From assembly GCA_030706265.1 (NCBI GenBank), contig JAUZOX010000034.1:1-13110 (forward strand): a DNA stretch of 13,110 bases. Direction: 5' to 3'. This document shows, one piece after another, positions 1 to 6,627 of the stretch. This DNA is from Bacteroidota bacterium (GTDB lineage: Bacteria; Bacteroidota; Bacteroidia; Bacteroidales; Cfx3-03). The translations under genes were made by a program, and so were the position numbers. Numbering within the stretch: position 1 is the first letter of the stretch; the number at the start of each line of letters is the position of its first letter. Below the pieces are notes generated by a model that ran no database searches, was not told the origin of the DNA, and saw nothing but the letters and a program-made list of their open reading frames with translations.

Positions 1-450
1 CCATGGTTTGTCTTTTTGCTCATCTATGATGATCCGATTGAACGACTCCTGCCCTCAATAATGTAGGTATATCTTTAATCGATGTAAAATAGTGGATTGT
101 CTATATTATTATCGGGCGAGATTAATATCGCTTTTACCATTGCCGGTCATTCGGTTTCATACGCCTGAGCTGTTGTGGTTGATTGTTCTGCTAATTTCAA
201 AGAGGCTAACAGTTGTAGACTAAAAATGTTTATCCGTCAGAAAAAAAGACAAATCAAATTTCAAGATAAATCATGTTATTGGTTAACATTATTTCAAACA
301 GATAAAATTGGTTCACCTCCCTGGGCAAACCCAATCCGGATTTAAACTGCGTGCATCGCTCTAAAATCATTGGACCCTCTTCTTTGTGACTGGCTCTTTT
401 AATATAAATTGCTGTATTTTTGTAGCACAAAATAAGAGAGATCAAACGCC
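1..450. other. Left-edge intergenic stretch without a supported gene
   Basis: I see no gene here that I can defend. The + strand is open from the left edge to a TAG at 64-66 (about 21 codons). The - strand has an ATG at 21-23 that would leave the window after seven codons. Either could be the edge of a real gene, but both are too short to judge. A 63-codon - strand frame at 254-445 has no recognisable family and no signal sequence. The stretch is A/T-rich with many stops in all frames, which fits a decayed intergenic region. Confidence 0.5.
415..422 (+). promoter_or_regulatory. Candidate Bacteroides-type -7 box for the lipoprotein gene
   Basis: TATTTTTG matches the Bacteroidota -7 consensus TAnnTTTG exactly. 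It lies about 85 bases before the chosen start of the lipoprotein gene, leaving a leader of about 75 bases. No TTTG is seen at the expected -33 spacing (about 19-21 bases upstream); the nearest is at 383-386, which is too far. The call therefore rests on one half-site. Confidence 0.3.
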
Positions 451-481
451 ATTTTATCGGTGTTTGTGTCTCTTACAAGCA
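451..481 (-). repeat. Orphan fragment of the ~90-bp dispersed leader repeat
   Basis: Read on the - strand, this contains CACAAACACCGATAAAA, identical over 17 bases to the 5' half of the repeat copy at 2957-3049. Before it is a weaker match to the GCATGT segment. The 3' half (ATGCGAG... and the start-codon hairpin) is missing. It points away from the + strand lipoprotein gene just to its right, unlike the complete copies, which all point towards a gene. It looks like a decayed relic. Confidence 0.6.
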
Positions 482-507
482 CATCTTGTTTTTAAATTAT
501 GCATACC

Positions 508-1041
508 ATGAAAATACCTGTTTTTGTTATTTTGCTTCTCATGTTACTCTCCTGCAACAATAACCAAACTCCTTCTAATGTGGTTTCAAGACTCGAGGAT
601 TCAATTCCCGGTGGTACAAATGCAGGGCAGAATCGTTCGAAGACTATAAGTTCAGCTGAATCCAATAAATTAAAAGTAACCAAATCATTGATCAACGTCA
701 ATATTGGGGTCAAGGGCGTATATGCAGGAACTATTGACGATAAGGATTTTAAACTCTATATTGATAAAGTATATGGAGACAACGCCGAAGGCAGAATCGT
801 CATGGGAACTGAAAAGAAACCTTTCAAGGGCAAGGCTACCACGCTGGGGAAAGAACCCGCCCCAACGGGAGATGTCACGCTTTACCGGTTAGTCTTATCG
901 GAGCTAAATAAAAAAGATCTGAACGGACAATACATCATCACCCTTACTCTTTCAGCCAAAATCACCACAGGGGAAGGAATTTGGATGTCGAACAATAAGA
1001 AAGTTTCAAAAACCGTCAAGATAACGGGACGGGCTATCTAA
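508..1041 (+). CDS. Small exported lipoprotein of unknown function
   Basis: A 177-residue protein with a short lipoprotein signal: a hydrophobic run at residues 5-14 followed by lipobox LLSC with the acylated Cys at residue 16, then Asn residues. I chose the ATG at 508 rather than the one at 499 because it puts the Lys-led signal peptide at the very N-terminus. Residues 17-65 are Ser/Asn/Thr-rich, typical of a flexible tether. Residues 70-177 form a compact, beta-rich segment with alternating hydrophobic residues (LYIDKVYGD, PFKGKA, YIITLTL). I do not recognise a family. The stop is 38 bases before the next co-directional gene, so the two are probably co-transcribed. The lipid anchor implies an inner- or outer-membrane location; the lack of obvious retention signals leaves the side open. 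Confidence 0.8.
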   Translation: MKIPVFVILLLMLLSCNNNQTPSNVVSRLEDSIPGGTNAGQNRSKTISSAESNKLKVTKSLINVNIGVKGVYAGTIDDKDFKLYIDKVYGDNAEGRIVMGTEKKPFKGKATTLGKEPAPTGDVTLYRLVLSELNKKDLNGQYIITLTLSAKITTGEGIWMSNNKKVSKTVKITGRAI

Positions 1042-1079
1042 AAACGGATCTTCACCTTACGTCAAATAACGCAAGTGAA

Positions 1080-1874
1080 ATGAACAGGACATTATTAATT
1101 GCAGTAGTTTTAATGTTTGAGCTTATCACATCCGGGACCTTCGCACAAAAAGCATCTCCTTTAAAGGTTGCCTTGTCCATGGCTTCTCAAAACTATATTG
1201 ACTGGGTTCACAGGGCAGATGCTACCGTCGAAACAATCGACATGAAATCGTTACCTGTAAACCAAGCCGTAAAACTTCTGGTAACATGCAACGGATTAAT
1301 CCTGACAGGGGGTGAGGATGTGTATCCTACTTTTTATGGAAAAGCCGATGAAGCCTATCGTTGTACAACCAATCCTGCACGCGACACACTCGAGTTTGCG
1401 CTGATTGAGAAGGCACTCGAATTAAAAATTCCAATCATCGGAATTTGTCGTGGCCAGCAAATCTTAAACGTTTCACAAGGAGGAAACTTAATAGTGGATA
1501 TTCCCGAAGATTACTCCAAAAAGATTGTGCACAAGCAGGAAGATTATCTAAACTGTTATCATAACATCAACACCGTCAAAGGTTCACTCTTAAAACAAAT
1601 CAGCAAATCTGACAGTGGCATGGTCACTTCCAATCATCACCAGGCTGTTAAAACACTGGCTGCACCTTTTAAAGCAGCGGCCTATGCCAACGATAGCATC
1701 ATCGAATCTTTTCAATGGGTCAAGCCAAAAGGGAAATCTTTTCTGATTGCGGTCCAATGGCATCCAGAACGAATGGATTCATTGAGTCCACTTTCAATGC
1801 CAATAGTCAGACGATTCATCAGGGAAGCTTACAGATATAAACGAAGGGATAAGGCTGTTTCAAATCAGGAATAA
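1080..1874 (+). CDS. Exported class I glutamine-amidotransferase-like hydrolase (peptidase C26, PuuD-like)
   Basis: A 264-residue protein of the gamma-glutamyl-gamma-aminobutyrate hydrolase/peptidase C26 family. Visible motifs are ILTGGEDVYP (residues 74-83), GICRGQQILNV (121-131) with the nucleophile Cys123, SNHHQAV (184-190), and AVQWHPE (224-230) supplying His228 and Glu230. The catalytic triad is complete, so it should cleave gamma-glutamyl amide bonds; the substrate is not given by sequence. Cytoplasmic PuuD acts in putrescine degradation, but this protein starts with a signal peptide (residues 1-23, ending TFAQ), so it should work in the periplasm or outside. No polyamine genes are nearby. 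It follows the lipoprotein gene by 38 bases and probably shares its transcript. The C-terminus is Lys/Arg-rich. Confidence 0.88.
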   Translation: MNRTLLIAVVLMFELITSGTFAQKASPLKVALSMASQNYIDWVHRADATVETIDMKSLPVNQAVKLLVTCNGLILTGGEDVYPTFYGKADEAYRCTTNPARDTLEFALIEKALELKIPIIGICRGQQILNVSQGGNLIVDIPEDYSKKIVHKQEDYLNCYHNINTVKGSLLKQISKSDSGMVTSNHHQAVKTLAAPFKAAAYANDSIIESFQWVKPKGKSFLIAVQWHPERMDSLSPLSMPIVRRFIREAYRYKRRDKAVSNQE

Positions 1875-1918
1875 CTCTGCAGGAAGCGTTGTAGTTAGAT
1901 TTAGCTTTTTGACCTGAG

Positions 1919-1945
1919 TTGTCATGGATTTAGGCAGGATGACAA
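1919..1945. terminator. Weak inverted repeat between convergent genes
   Basis: TTGTCAT (1919-1925) and ATGACAA (1939-1945) form a 7-bp stem with a 13-base loop in the 72-base gap between two convergent genes. The position suits a bidirectional terminator. However, neither side is followed by a T-tract, the loop is long and the stem is A/T-rich, so the call is weak. Confidence 0.25.
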
Positions 1946-1946
1946 A

Positions 1947-2960
1947 TCACTCTACATTTTCCAATTTGATTGATTCGACCGATTTAATAGCCCTGTCAGA
2001 GAAAAAATCATTTGCGGGAAAGATCTGAAAGGCTCCTCCGTCGGCCTCTTTCCCCTTTTCAATAACCAGAAACTCATCCTGGTCATTGCGGTTCATGATT
2101 TCACTGAAACTAAAGGAGGCGTGATATCCATCCTTTCCTGCAATTTCAACCAGTCCTGTTTTCAGTCGTCTTTCATCTGATTTTACATACTTTGCAATCA
2201 ACTCCTTAAGTAATATCCCGCTAAATGGAGTGGTGCCATGGATGCCTCGTCCCCGTCCGTAAAAAACAGCGGGATAGGTTAGCTTTTGCAAGTCTGCTGG
2301 CAGATCGTTTATGGTTCCAAGATTCCGGCCCTTATCCGAAATCAAAAAGCTCATGCTGTTCATCGGACTTAAATTCTGCCTGATTTCATAGTTCCCCGAA
2401 TATGATTTTACAATAATCTTCGTAGGATTAAGGATATTCCGATGGGTAAGCAGGTCAGATGCGACAACCAGTTTTGAGGATGAAGGCAAAGGCCATAATT
2501 CTTTGGTCTTTGAAGGAACGATGCGTGCAACCTGAGTGGCAATCAATATTTCATGACGGTGAACCGGATAATAGATTTCACCCCAGCTAAATACCACCTT
2601 TTCACCCTTATCATTTTCGACCACTACATACAAGTCAATGATTGATGGAAACTCAGCTTCATTTTTCTTTTTTATGACAGATTGATTCAAAATATCATAC
2701 AATGAATAACCATCATAACGATAAGCACCTACAAACTTATCACTGTCTTTCTGTAGGCGTGTTTCCTTAACGATTACGGAACGGAGCGGAAGTTCATCAA
2801 GGTTTCGTTTTCCGGGATTTGCGATTTCTCCCAGAATCTCAATGGTTGGCACTTTTAATTTTATGGTTTCAGCTTTGTCGTAAAAGTCATTGGTTTGGGC
2901 TTTCAGACCTGAAGCACACAGCATGGCAAGAGACATCATGGCAATCATTTTTGCTTTCAT
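1947..2960 (-). CDS. Exported protein with duplicated sulfite-oxidase-like (molybdopterin-domain) fold
   Basis: A 337-residue protein with a signal peptide (residues 1-21, ending LKAQ). Residues 39-175 and 178-335 look like two copies of the fold of the oxidoreductase molybdopterin-binding domain. Copy 1 has ILGEIANPGKRNLDELP, then a GYSLYDILN segment and a VVFSWGEI strand. Copy 2 has FSGILLKELI and ASFSFSEIM at the equivalent places. The mature chain has no cysteine, so the Mo-coordinating Cys of true sulfite oxidases is absent and a redox role is unlikely; ligand binding is more plausible. The start is ATG 2960: the open frame continues 14 codons further upstream (to 3002), but that part is the dispersed repeat, and the real signal peptide begins at MKAKM. 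It lies downstream of the GH31 gene on the same strand, with only repeat DNA between, suggesting an operon. Confidence 0.7.
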   Translation of the reverse strand: MKAKMIAMMSLAMLCASGLKAQTNDFYDKAETIKLKVPTIEILGEIANPGKRNLDELPLRSVIVKETRLQKDSDKFVGAYRYDGYSLYDILNQSVIKKKNEAEFPSIIDLYVVVENDKGEKVVFSWGEIYYPVHRHEILIATQVARIVPSKTKELWPLPSSSKLVVASDLLTHRNILNPTKIIVKSYSGNYEIRQNLSPMNSMSFLISDKGRNLGTINDLPADLQKLTYPAVFYGRGRGIHGTTPFSGILLKELIAKYVKSDERRLKTGLVEIAGKDGYHASFSFSEIMNRNDQDEFLVIEKGKEADGGAFQIFPANDFFSDRAIKSVESIKLENVE

Positions 2961-3049
2961 CTGTATATAATTTGTATTAAATCGGTCAGATGGAACTCGC
3001 ATTGATAATTTTTATCGGTGTTTGTGATTTCCAAACATGCTCGTTTCAT
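2957..3049 (-). repeat. Leader repeat copy A, ending on the start codon of the sulfite-oxidase-like gene
   Basis: A 93-base unit, about 89% identical without indels to copy B (5536-5628). It starts ATGAAACGAGCATG, carries CACAAACACCGATAAAA, then ATGCGAGTTCCAT, and ends on the gene's ATGA. Outer helix: CATCTG (2987-2992) pairs with CAGATG (2958-2963), which contains the start codon. Inner helix: GATTT/AAATT around the loop AATAC. The unit also reads as a 30-codon frame whose TGA overlaps the gene's ATG. Copies A and B differ mostly at amino-acid-changing positions, so peptide function is doubtful. No Shine-Dalgarno is seen. Confidence 0.85.
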
Positions 3050-3131
3050 CTGTAAATAATTTGTGTCAAATCACTCATATAGAACTAATATAAAATGGTT
3101 TACCGGTGTTTGTGTTTTCATACATGCCCAT
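3050..3131 (-). repeat. Leader repeat copy F, tandem and diverged, directly upstream of copy A
   Basis: A degenerate head-to-tail copy that joins copy A at the shared ATGAAA boundary (3044-3049). It keeps CACAAACACCG, GATTTGACACAAATT and TTACAGATG but has lost ATGCGAG. The outer hairpin arms are TATATG (3076-3081) and CAGATG (3047-3052), with five of six pairs including one wobble; the loop is 23 bases, as in copies A and B. It starts nine bases after the GH31 stop codon, so copies F and A together fill the whole gap between the two genes. Confidence 0.7.
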
Positions 3132-3139
3132 GTATACTA

Positions 3140-5539
3140 TTAGAATTTTACCTCCTTCATCTTGCCATCATAAACAATGGTCCGGTCGATTTTATCGGCT
3201 GTGTCAACGCCTACTCCGTGATTTTCTCTTACCAGAACCACATTGAACGTACGTTTCCTTAACATACCTGGAAAGGTTCCCTTCCGATTTTGGATGGTAA
3301 GCGTTTTAGTACGATCGTTCCATGAAAGAGCAATGGTAGCATAAACGCCTTTCTCATAGTTATAATTGTCGTTTTCATCTTCATAGATGGTAAATTGAGC
3401 ATCGGCACCCGGGTATATCCGGAGTTCGGTTGGGTCGGCCTTTTTCTCAGTGGCATATTGAACGAAAGGGCCCATGGGTACGATTGAACCGGCCTTTATA
3501 TACAAGGGGAGCGTTTCAATTGGAGCATCGGCAGCAATAGTTTGCCCCCCCTCCAGCTTTTTCCCGGTCCAGAAATCAATCCATTTTACTGACTTAGGGA
3601 GGTAAACGTTTCTGCTCATCGTGGCCTTACTGATTTTTCCGGTATAGAGCTGTTCCGTTACCGGATTGACCAAAAATGCAGGTCCGAACATATACTGGTC
3701 GGAAATATTGTACACGGATCTGTCGTCTTTGAAATCAAAAGCAAGCGAACGCATGATGGTGTAGTTTTCGTGGGTTACTTTCCAGGCCAACGAATAGATG
3801 TAAGGTAACAGGCGATAACGAAGATTGTCATAGTTCAACAAAATAGCCTTGGTTTGCGCATCCCAGTTATCAGAAAAGAGGGCACGTTCACCTTTTCCAT
3901 GGATTCGGAAAATGGGAGAGAAAACACCAAACTGAAACCAACGTGTAAAGAGTTCCCGGTTTGCCGGCGTCGACCATTTTGGGGCCGTCCATTTGTAATG
4001 GTATCCACCGATATCCGAAGTCCAATATGGGATTCCGGAGACGCATGCATTAATTGCCTGTGGAACCTGTGACTTGAAAGCCCTGAAGGTACAGGTGATA
4101 TCTGATGACCAAAGCGCTGCTGCGTTTCGTTGTTCCCCCGCAAAAGACTGCCTTATCAGGAAAAAGGCACGCTTTCCGGGAATATCTTTTCTCCAGTTGT
4201 TATATAAACCGGTAGAATGCATCAGCGAATAGGTGTTGAAATAGTCAATCCCCTTGCCGGTTGCAAAGCTGGCATTCCTGCGTGCATCCAGCAGCGCTCC
4301 GTTATCAGGCTCGCATTGATCAACCCACCATGCATCCCATCCATAAGGGGCTATCAGTTGCTCTTTGGCTTGCTTCCAATACATCTGGCGTGCCTTTTCA
4401 TTATGGGCATCGTAATAATTGTCGAAGGTTTTGGTCATCACGTTCTGCCATGTAATATCGGTTAGCAGTCCGGCTTTGGAAAGTTCATCATAATTGGGGG
4501 TTCCTTTTGCAAGTACCGGCCAGATCGAGATCATCGCATGTACATTGTCTTTGTGCAATTCATCGACCATCAGTTTGGGATTTGGATAACGCCCCGGATC
4601 CATCACATGTGATCCTATGACATTGGGTTCCCAGTAAAACCAGTCCTGAACAATACAATCCAGTGGAATTTTGTTGTTGCGGTACTTGTCTTTTACCGAT
4701 AAGACCTCGGCCTGACTTTGATACCTGTCCTGCGACTGAAATAATCCGAAAGCCCATTTGCCAAACATGGGAGCTTCTCCGGTAGTCTGACGGTAGAGTG
4801 AGATGATATGATCGAATTCCGGACCATAAAAGAAATAATAATCAACCATTTTTCCGCTTTCGGATACGTATCTGTATGCGGTATTTTCATCTTCGGTTCC
4901 ATAGAAATCAGAGGCGGCATAATTGTCCCACATCAGGCCATAGCCTTTGGTGGACAGCAAAACCGGAATTGCGCCGGTCATATATTTGATGGCCATGCTC
5001 TGGTTACGACCCTTGTAATTAATGGAGAGGGTATCTTCGGGATGGCACCCCAACCCAAACAAAGCTTCATCAACGGGTGATTTAAACTTTGTCTCACATT
5101 TGTAGGTATCTATTCCGGCTATCGTCGCGGCTGTCATGGCCTTACCATTCGATTCATCCTCCGCTAAAATCACCACATCGTGTAAATCGGTGTATCTGAT
5201 TGCATTGGTACTCTTATTCACCTTCACTTTCATCCTGGACGTTGTAATCACAATTTCTTGGTTATCTTCCGAAACCTTGAAACCGGTCAGGCTTTTAGAG
5301 TCTTTCTTCACGACCAGCGACTGTTTTGGGACCAATGATGACAGGGAAGTATATTTGACCTCAATCACGTCAGGTCTGAAAACATTGATCTGCATTACCC
5401 CCTTGTCTAGCTTAAAGGTAACCCCATCATTGGTTTTTGAATAAGTTAAGACGGCTGACTTCGCGTAATTAGGATTTAAAACGATTGTCAGAAACATTAA
5501 GGTGGTTATCAATAACGCTTTACCATAGGTGGTTTTCAT
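3140..5539 (-). CDS. Exported GH31 alpha-glycosidase (alpha-xylosidase/alpha-glucosidase type)
   Basis: A 799-residue glycoside hydrolase family 31 enzyme that releases alpha-linked glucose or xylose from the non-reducing end by a retaining mechanism. The signal peptide covers about residues 1-28. The N-terminal galactose-mutarotase-like domain includes FGLGCHPED (161-169) and STKGYGLMWDNY (196-207). The (beta/alpha)8 barrel holds the nucleophile Asp407 in WWVDQCEPD and the acid/base Asp480 in LWSSDIT, followed by IPYWTSDIGGY and FSPIFRIHGKG. C-terminal beta domains complete the normal length. The STKGYG/MWDNY region resembles Bacteroidota alpha-xylosidases, but no residue seen here settles xylose versus glucose. 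The start is ATG 5539; the in-frame extension to 5581 is repeat DNA. No SusC/SusD pair is in the window. It heads a likely two-gene unit with the sulfite-oxidase-like gene. Confidence 0.92.
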   Translation of the reverse strand: MKTTYGKALLITTLMFLTIVLNPNYAKSAVLTYSKTNDGVTFKLDKGVMQINVFRPDVIEVKYTSLSSLVPKQSLVVKKDSKSLTGFKVSEDNQEIVITTSRMKVKVNKSTNAIRYTDLHDVVILAEDESNGKAMTAATIAGIDTYKCETKFKSPVDEALFGLGCHPEDTLSINYKGRNQSMAIKYMTGAIPVLLSTKGYGLMWDNYAASDFYGTEDENTAYRYVSESGKMVDYYFFYGPEFDHIISLYRQTTGEAPMFGKWAFGLFQSQDRYQSQAEVLSVKDKYRNNKIPLDCIVQDWFYWEPNVIGSHVMDPGRYPNPKLMVDELHKDNVHAMISIWPVLAKGTPNYDELSKAGLLTDITWQNVMTKTFDNYYDAHNEKARQMYWKQAKEQLIAPYGWDAWWVDQCEPDNGALLDARRNASFATGKGIDYFNTYSLMHSTGLYNNWRKDIPGKRAFFLIRQSFAGEQRNAAALWSSDITCTFRAFKSQVPQAINACVSGIPYWTSDIGGYHYKWTAPKWSTPANRELFTRWFQFGVFSPIFRIHGKGERALFSDNWDAQTKAILLNYDNLRYRLLPYIYSLAWKVTHENYTIMRSLAFDFKDDRSVYNISDQYMFGPAFLVNPVTEQLYTGKISKATMSRNVYLPKSVKWIDFWTGKKLEGGQTIAADAPIETLPLYIKAGSIVPMGPFVQYATEKKADPTELRIYPGADAQFTIYEDENDNYNYEKGVYATIALSWNDRTKTLTIQNRKGTFPGMLRKRTFNVVLVRENHGVGVDTADKIDRTIVYDGKMKEVKF

Positions 5540-5628
5540 CTGTAAATAATTTGTATTAAATTGGTCAGATGGAACTCGCATGCAGGATTTTCATCGGTGT
5601 TTGTGTTTTCAAAACATGCTCGTTTCAA
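5536..5628 (-). repeat. Leader repeat copy B, ending on the start codon of the GH31 gene
   Basis: A 93-base unit parallel to copy A: TTGAAACGAGCATGTTTTG, then ACACAAACACCGATGAAAA, ATGCGAGTTCCAT and TTTACAGATGA. Outer helix: CATCTG (5566-5571) pairs with CAGATG (5537-5542) and contains the AUG. The inner helix AATTT/AAATT around AATAC is perfect here. The 5' half also contains TGTTT/AAACA around a three-base loop. The 30-codon frame that starts with ATG in copy A begins with TTG here, another reason to doubt a conserved leader peptide. Confidence 0.85.
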
Positions 5629-5685
5629 AATCGAATATTTTTTTTGTGGGTGATCTGATAATAATCTAACCACCTTGATGCAGGA

Positions 5686-6312
5686 TTATTTTATTTTCAA
5701 ATAATTCAAGATAAGCTCTACACTCTTATCCACATCTATCTTACCGGTATCGATAGACAAGTCATACTCCCGGGCATCTGTCCACTCTTTTCCTGTAAAA
5801 GTATTGATATAAAATGCTCTGTCCTTATCACTTTGGGCAATCATTTTATCGGCCTCTTTTTCCGTAATATTATACAAATTCTGAATGCGTTTGCTTCTGG
5901 AAGCAACATCGCCATGCAAAAATATGCTGACATGATTGGGATAATCACGAAGAATATGAAAACCGCACCTTCCTATGATCACTGAAGAATGTTCCTTTGC
6001 AAAATGCCGGATGATTTCTGTCTCGGCTTTGAACAACTCAAAGTCCGTAGGTATAATCCGTTTCTGGGGTGGAACATAAACATCAGGAGATAGAGCGCTT
6101 ATTTGAATAAAAGATTGCCAATAGGAAAGGACCTTTTCATCACGCGATTCCAAATCTTCTTCCAAGACCGAAAATTTTTGAGCGGCCTTACAGATGATTT
6201 CACGGTCTATATAAACAATATTCAATCTTTTGGCCAGTTGTTGTCCAACATAGGCTCCTCCGCTCCCCAACTGGCGACTTATTGAAATGAGATGTTGCGT
6301 TTTTTGTTCCAT
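5686..6312 (-). CDS. Cytidylate-kinase-like P-loop protein
   Basis: A 208-residue cytoplasmic protein of the cytidylate kinase-like family (Cytidylate_kin2). The P-loop is SRQLGSGGAYVGQQLA (residues 12-27), with Gly-rich SGG in place of the classic GK[ST]. VIIGRCGFHIL (111-121) and the Arg-rich SRSKRIQNLYNIT stretch (138-150) match the family's NMP-binding and lid regions. Members are common in Bacteroidota beside unrelated genes; true nucleotide substrates are mostly untested, and the housekeeping cmk is a different family. It lies upstream of the GH31 gene on the same strand but 146 bases away, with a repeat copy in between, so shared transcription is uncertain. Its start is supported by an AGGAG eight bases upstream. 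Confidence 0.85.
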   Translation of the reverse strand: MEQKTQHLISISRQLGSGGAYVGQQLAKRLNIVYIDREIICKAAQKFSVLEEDLESRDEKVLSYWQSFIQISALSPDVYVPPQKRIIPTDFELFKAETEIIRHFAKEHSSVIIGRCGFHILRDYPNHVSIFLHGDVASRSKRIQNLYNITEKEADKMIAQSDKDRAFYINTFTGKEWTDAREYDLSIDTGKIDVDKSVELILNYLKIK

Positions 6313-6320
6313 TTTTATTT

Positions 6321-6343
6321 CTCCTTTTTATGGGTTTTCCCAT
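6321..6343 (-). promoter_or_regulatory. Shine-Dalgarno and adjacent perfect inverted repeat before the kinase-like gene
   Basis: On the - strand, AGGAG (6321-6325) lies eight bases before the ATG at 6312, a canonical ribosome binding site that is unusual next to its SD-less neighbours. Directly upstream, ATGGG-4-CCCAT (6330-6343) is a perfect inverted repeat that would form a tight hairpin in the 5' leader. It could be an operator, or a stem that influences access to the ribosome binding site. Confidence 0.5.
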
Positions 6344-6355
6344 GTCCTAAATATA

Positions 6356-6363
6356 CAAAATTA
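6356..6363 (-). promoter_or_regulatory. Candidate Bacteroides-type -7 box for the kinase-like gene
   Basis: On the - strand TAATTTTG matches TAnnTTTG exactly. It lies about 44 bases before the start codon and just upstream of the ATGGG/CCCAT inverted repeat. No TTTG is present at the -33 spacing. Confidence 0.35.
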
Positions 6364-6389
6364 GGTAAGCTTTCAATACATTTTAATTT

Positions 6390-6548
6390 TTATACCAGGG
6401 CAGTGTATTCTTCCCTAATGTCATCGCCCGTAATGTCAACAATGCTAATATCTCTGAAAACAATAAGGTACGGGGCAATCCCATAATACATATTTGCAGC
6501 AATCTTGCCACCGTCGAACTGGTTTAAATAATAATAGATAGTTTTTAC
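6390..6548 (-). pseudogene. Small coding remnant or short gene of unknown family
   Basis: The - strand is open from a TGA just above 6548 to a TAA at 6390-6392. Its 52-codon translation has protein-like composition: a Tyr-rich start, NQFDGGKIAANMYYGIAPY, then IVFRDISIVDITGDDIREEY. The only ATG in frame (6489-6491) leaves 33 residues. I do not recognise the family. The good composition, the missing start and the A/T-rich DNA upstream suggest the 3' end of a truncated gene. It is co-directional with the kinase-like gene 77 bases downstream, so a genuine short gene with a non-ATG start cannot be excluded. The rest of the 315-base gap 6313-6627 holds only the kinase leader signals and A/T-rich DNA. 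Confidence 0.4.
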
Positions 6549-6627
6549 TCACATTTTGAGATTATATATTAAACTTGTTTACGATTTTCAAATCAAATAA
6601 GTTAATGAAATTTTTTACTTAGTACAC

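Noticed and set aside
1..66. Edge of a + strand gene ending at TAG 64-66, or start of a - strand gene at 23
   Set aside because: Only 21 and 7 codons respectively are visible; neither has support and they exclude each other.
254..445. 63-codon - strand open frame as a gene
   Set aside because: No signal peptide, no recognisable motif, low-complexity A/T-rich context and no start signals. The repeat fragment at 451-481 lies just before it, but its gene-facing hairpin half is absent.
5660..5690. Terminator after the kinase-like gene (AATAATC/GATTATT)
   Set aside because: A 7-bp all A/T-biased stem overlapping the stop codon with a 17-base loop; too weak to claim.
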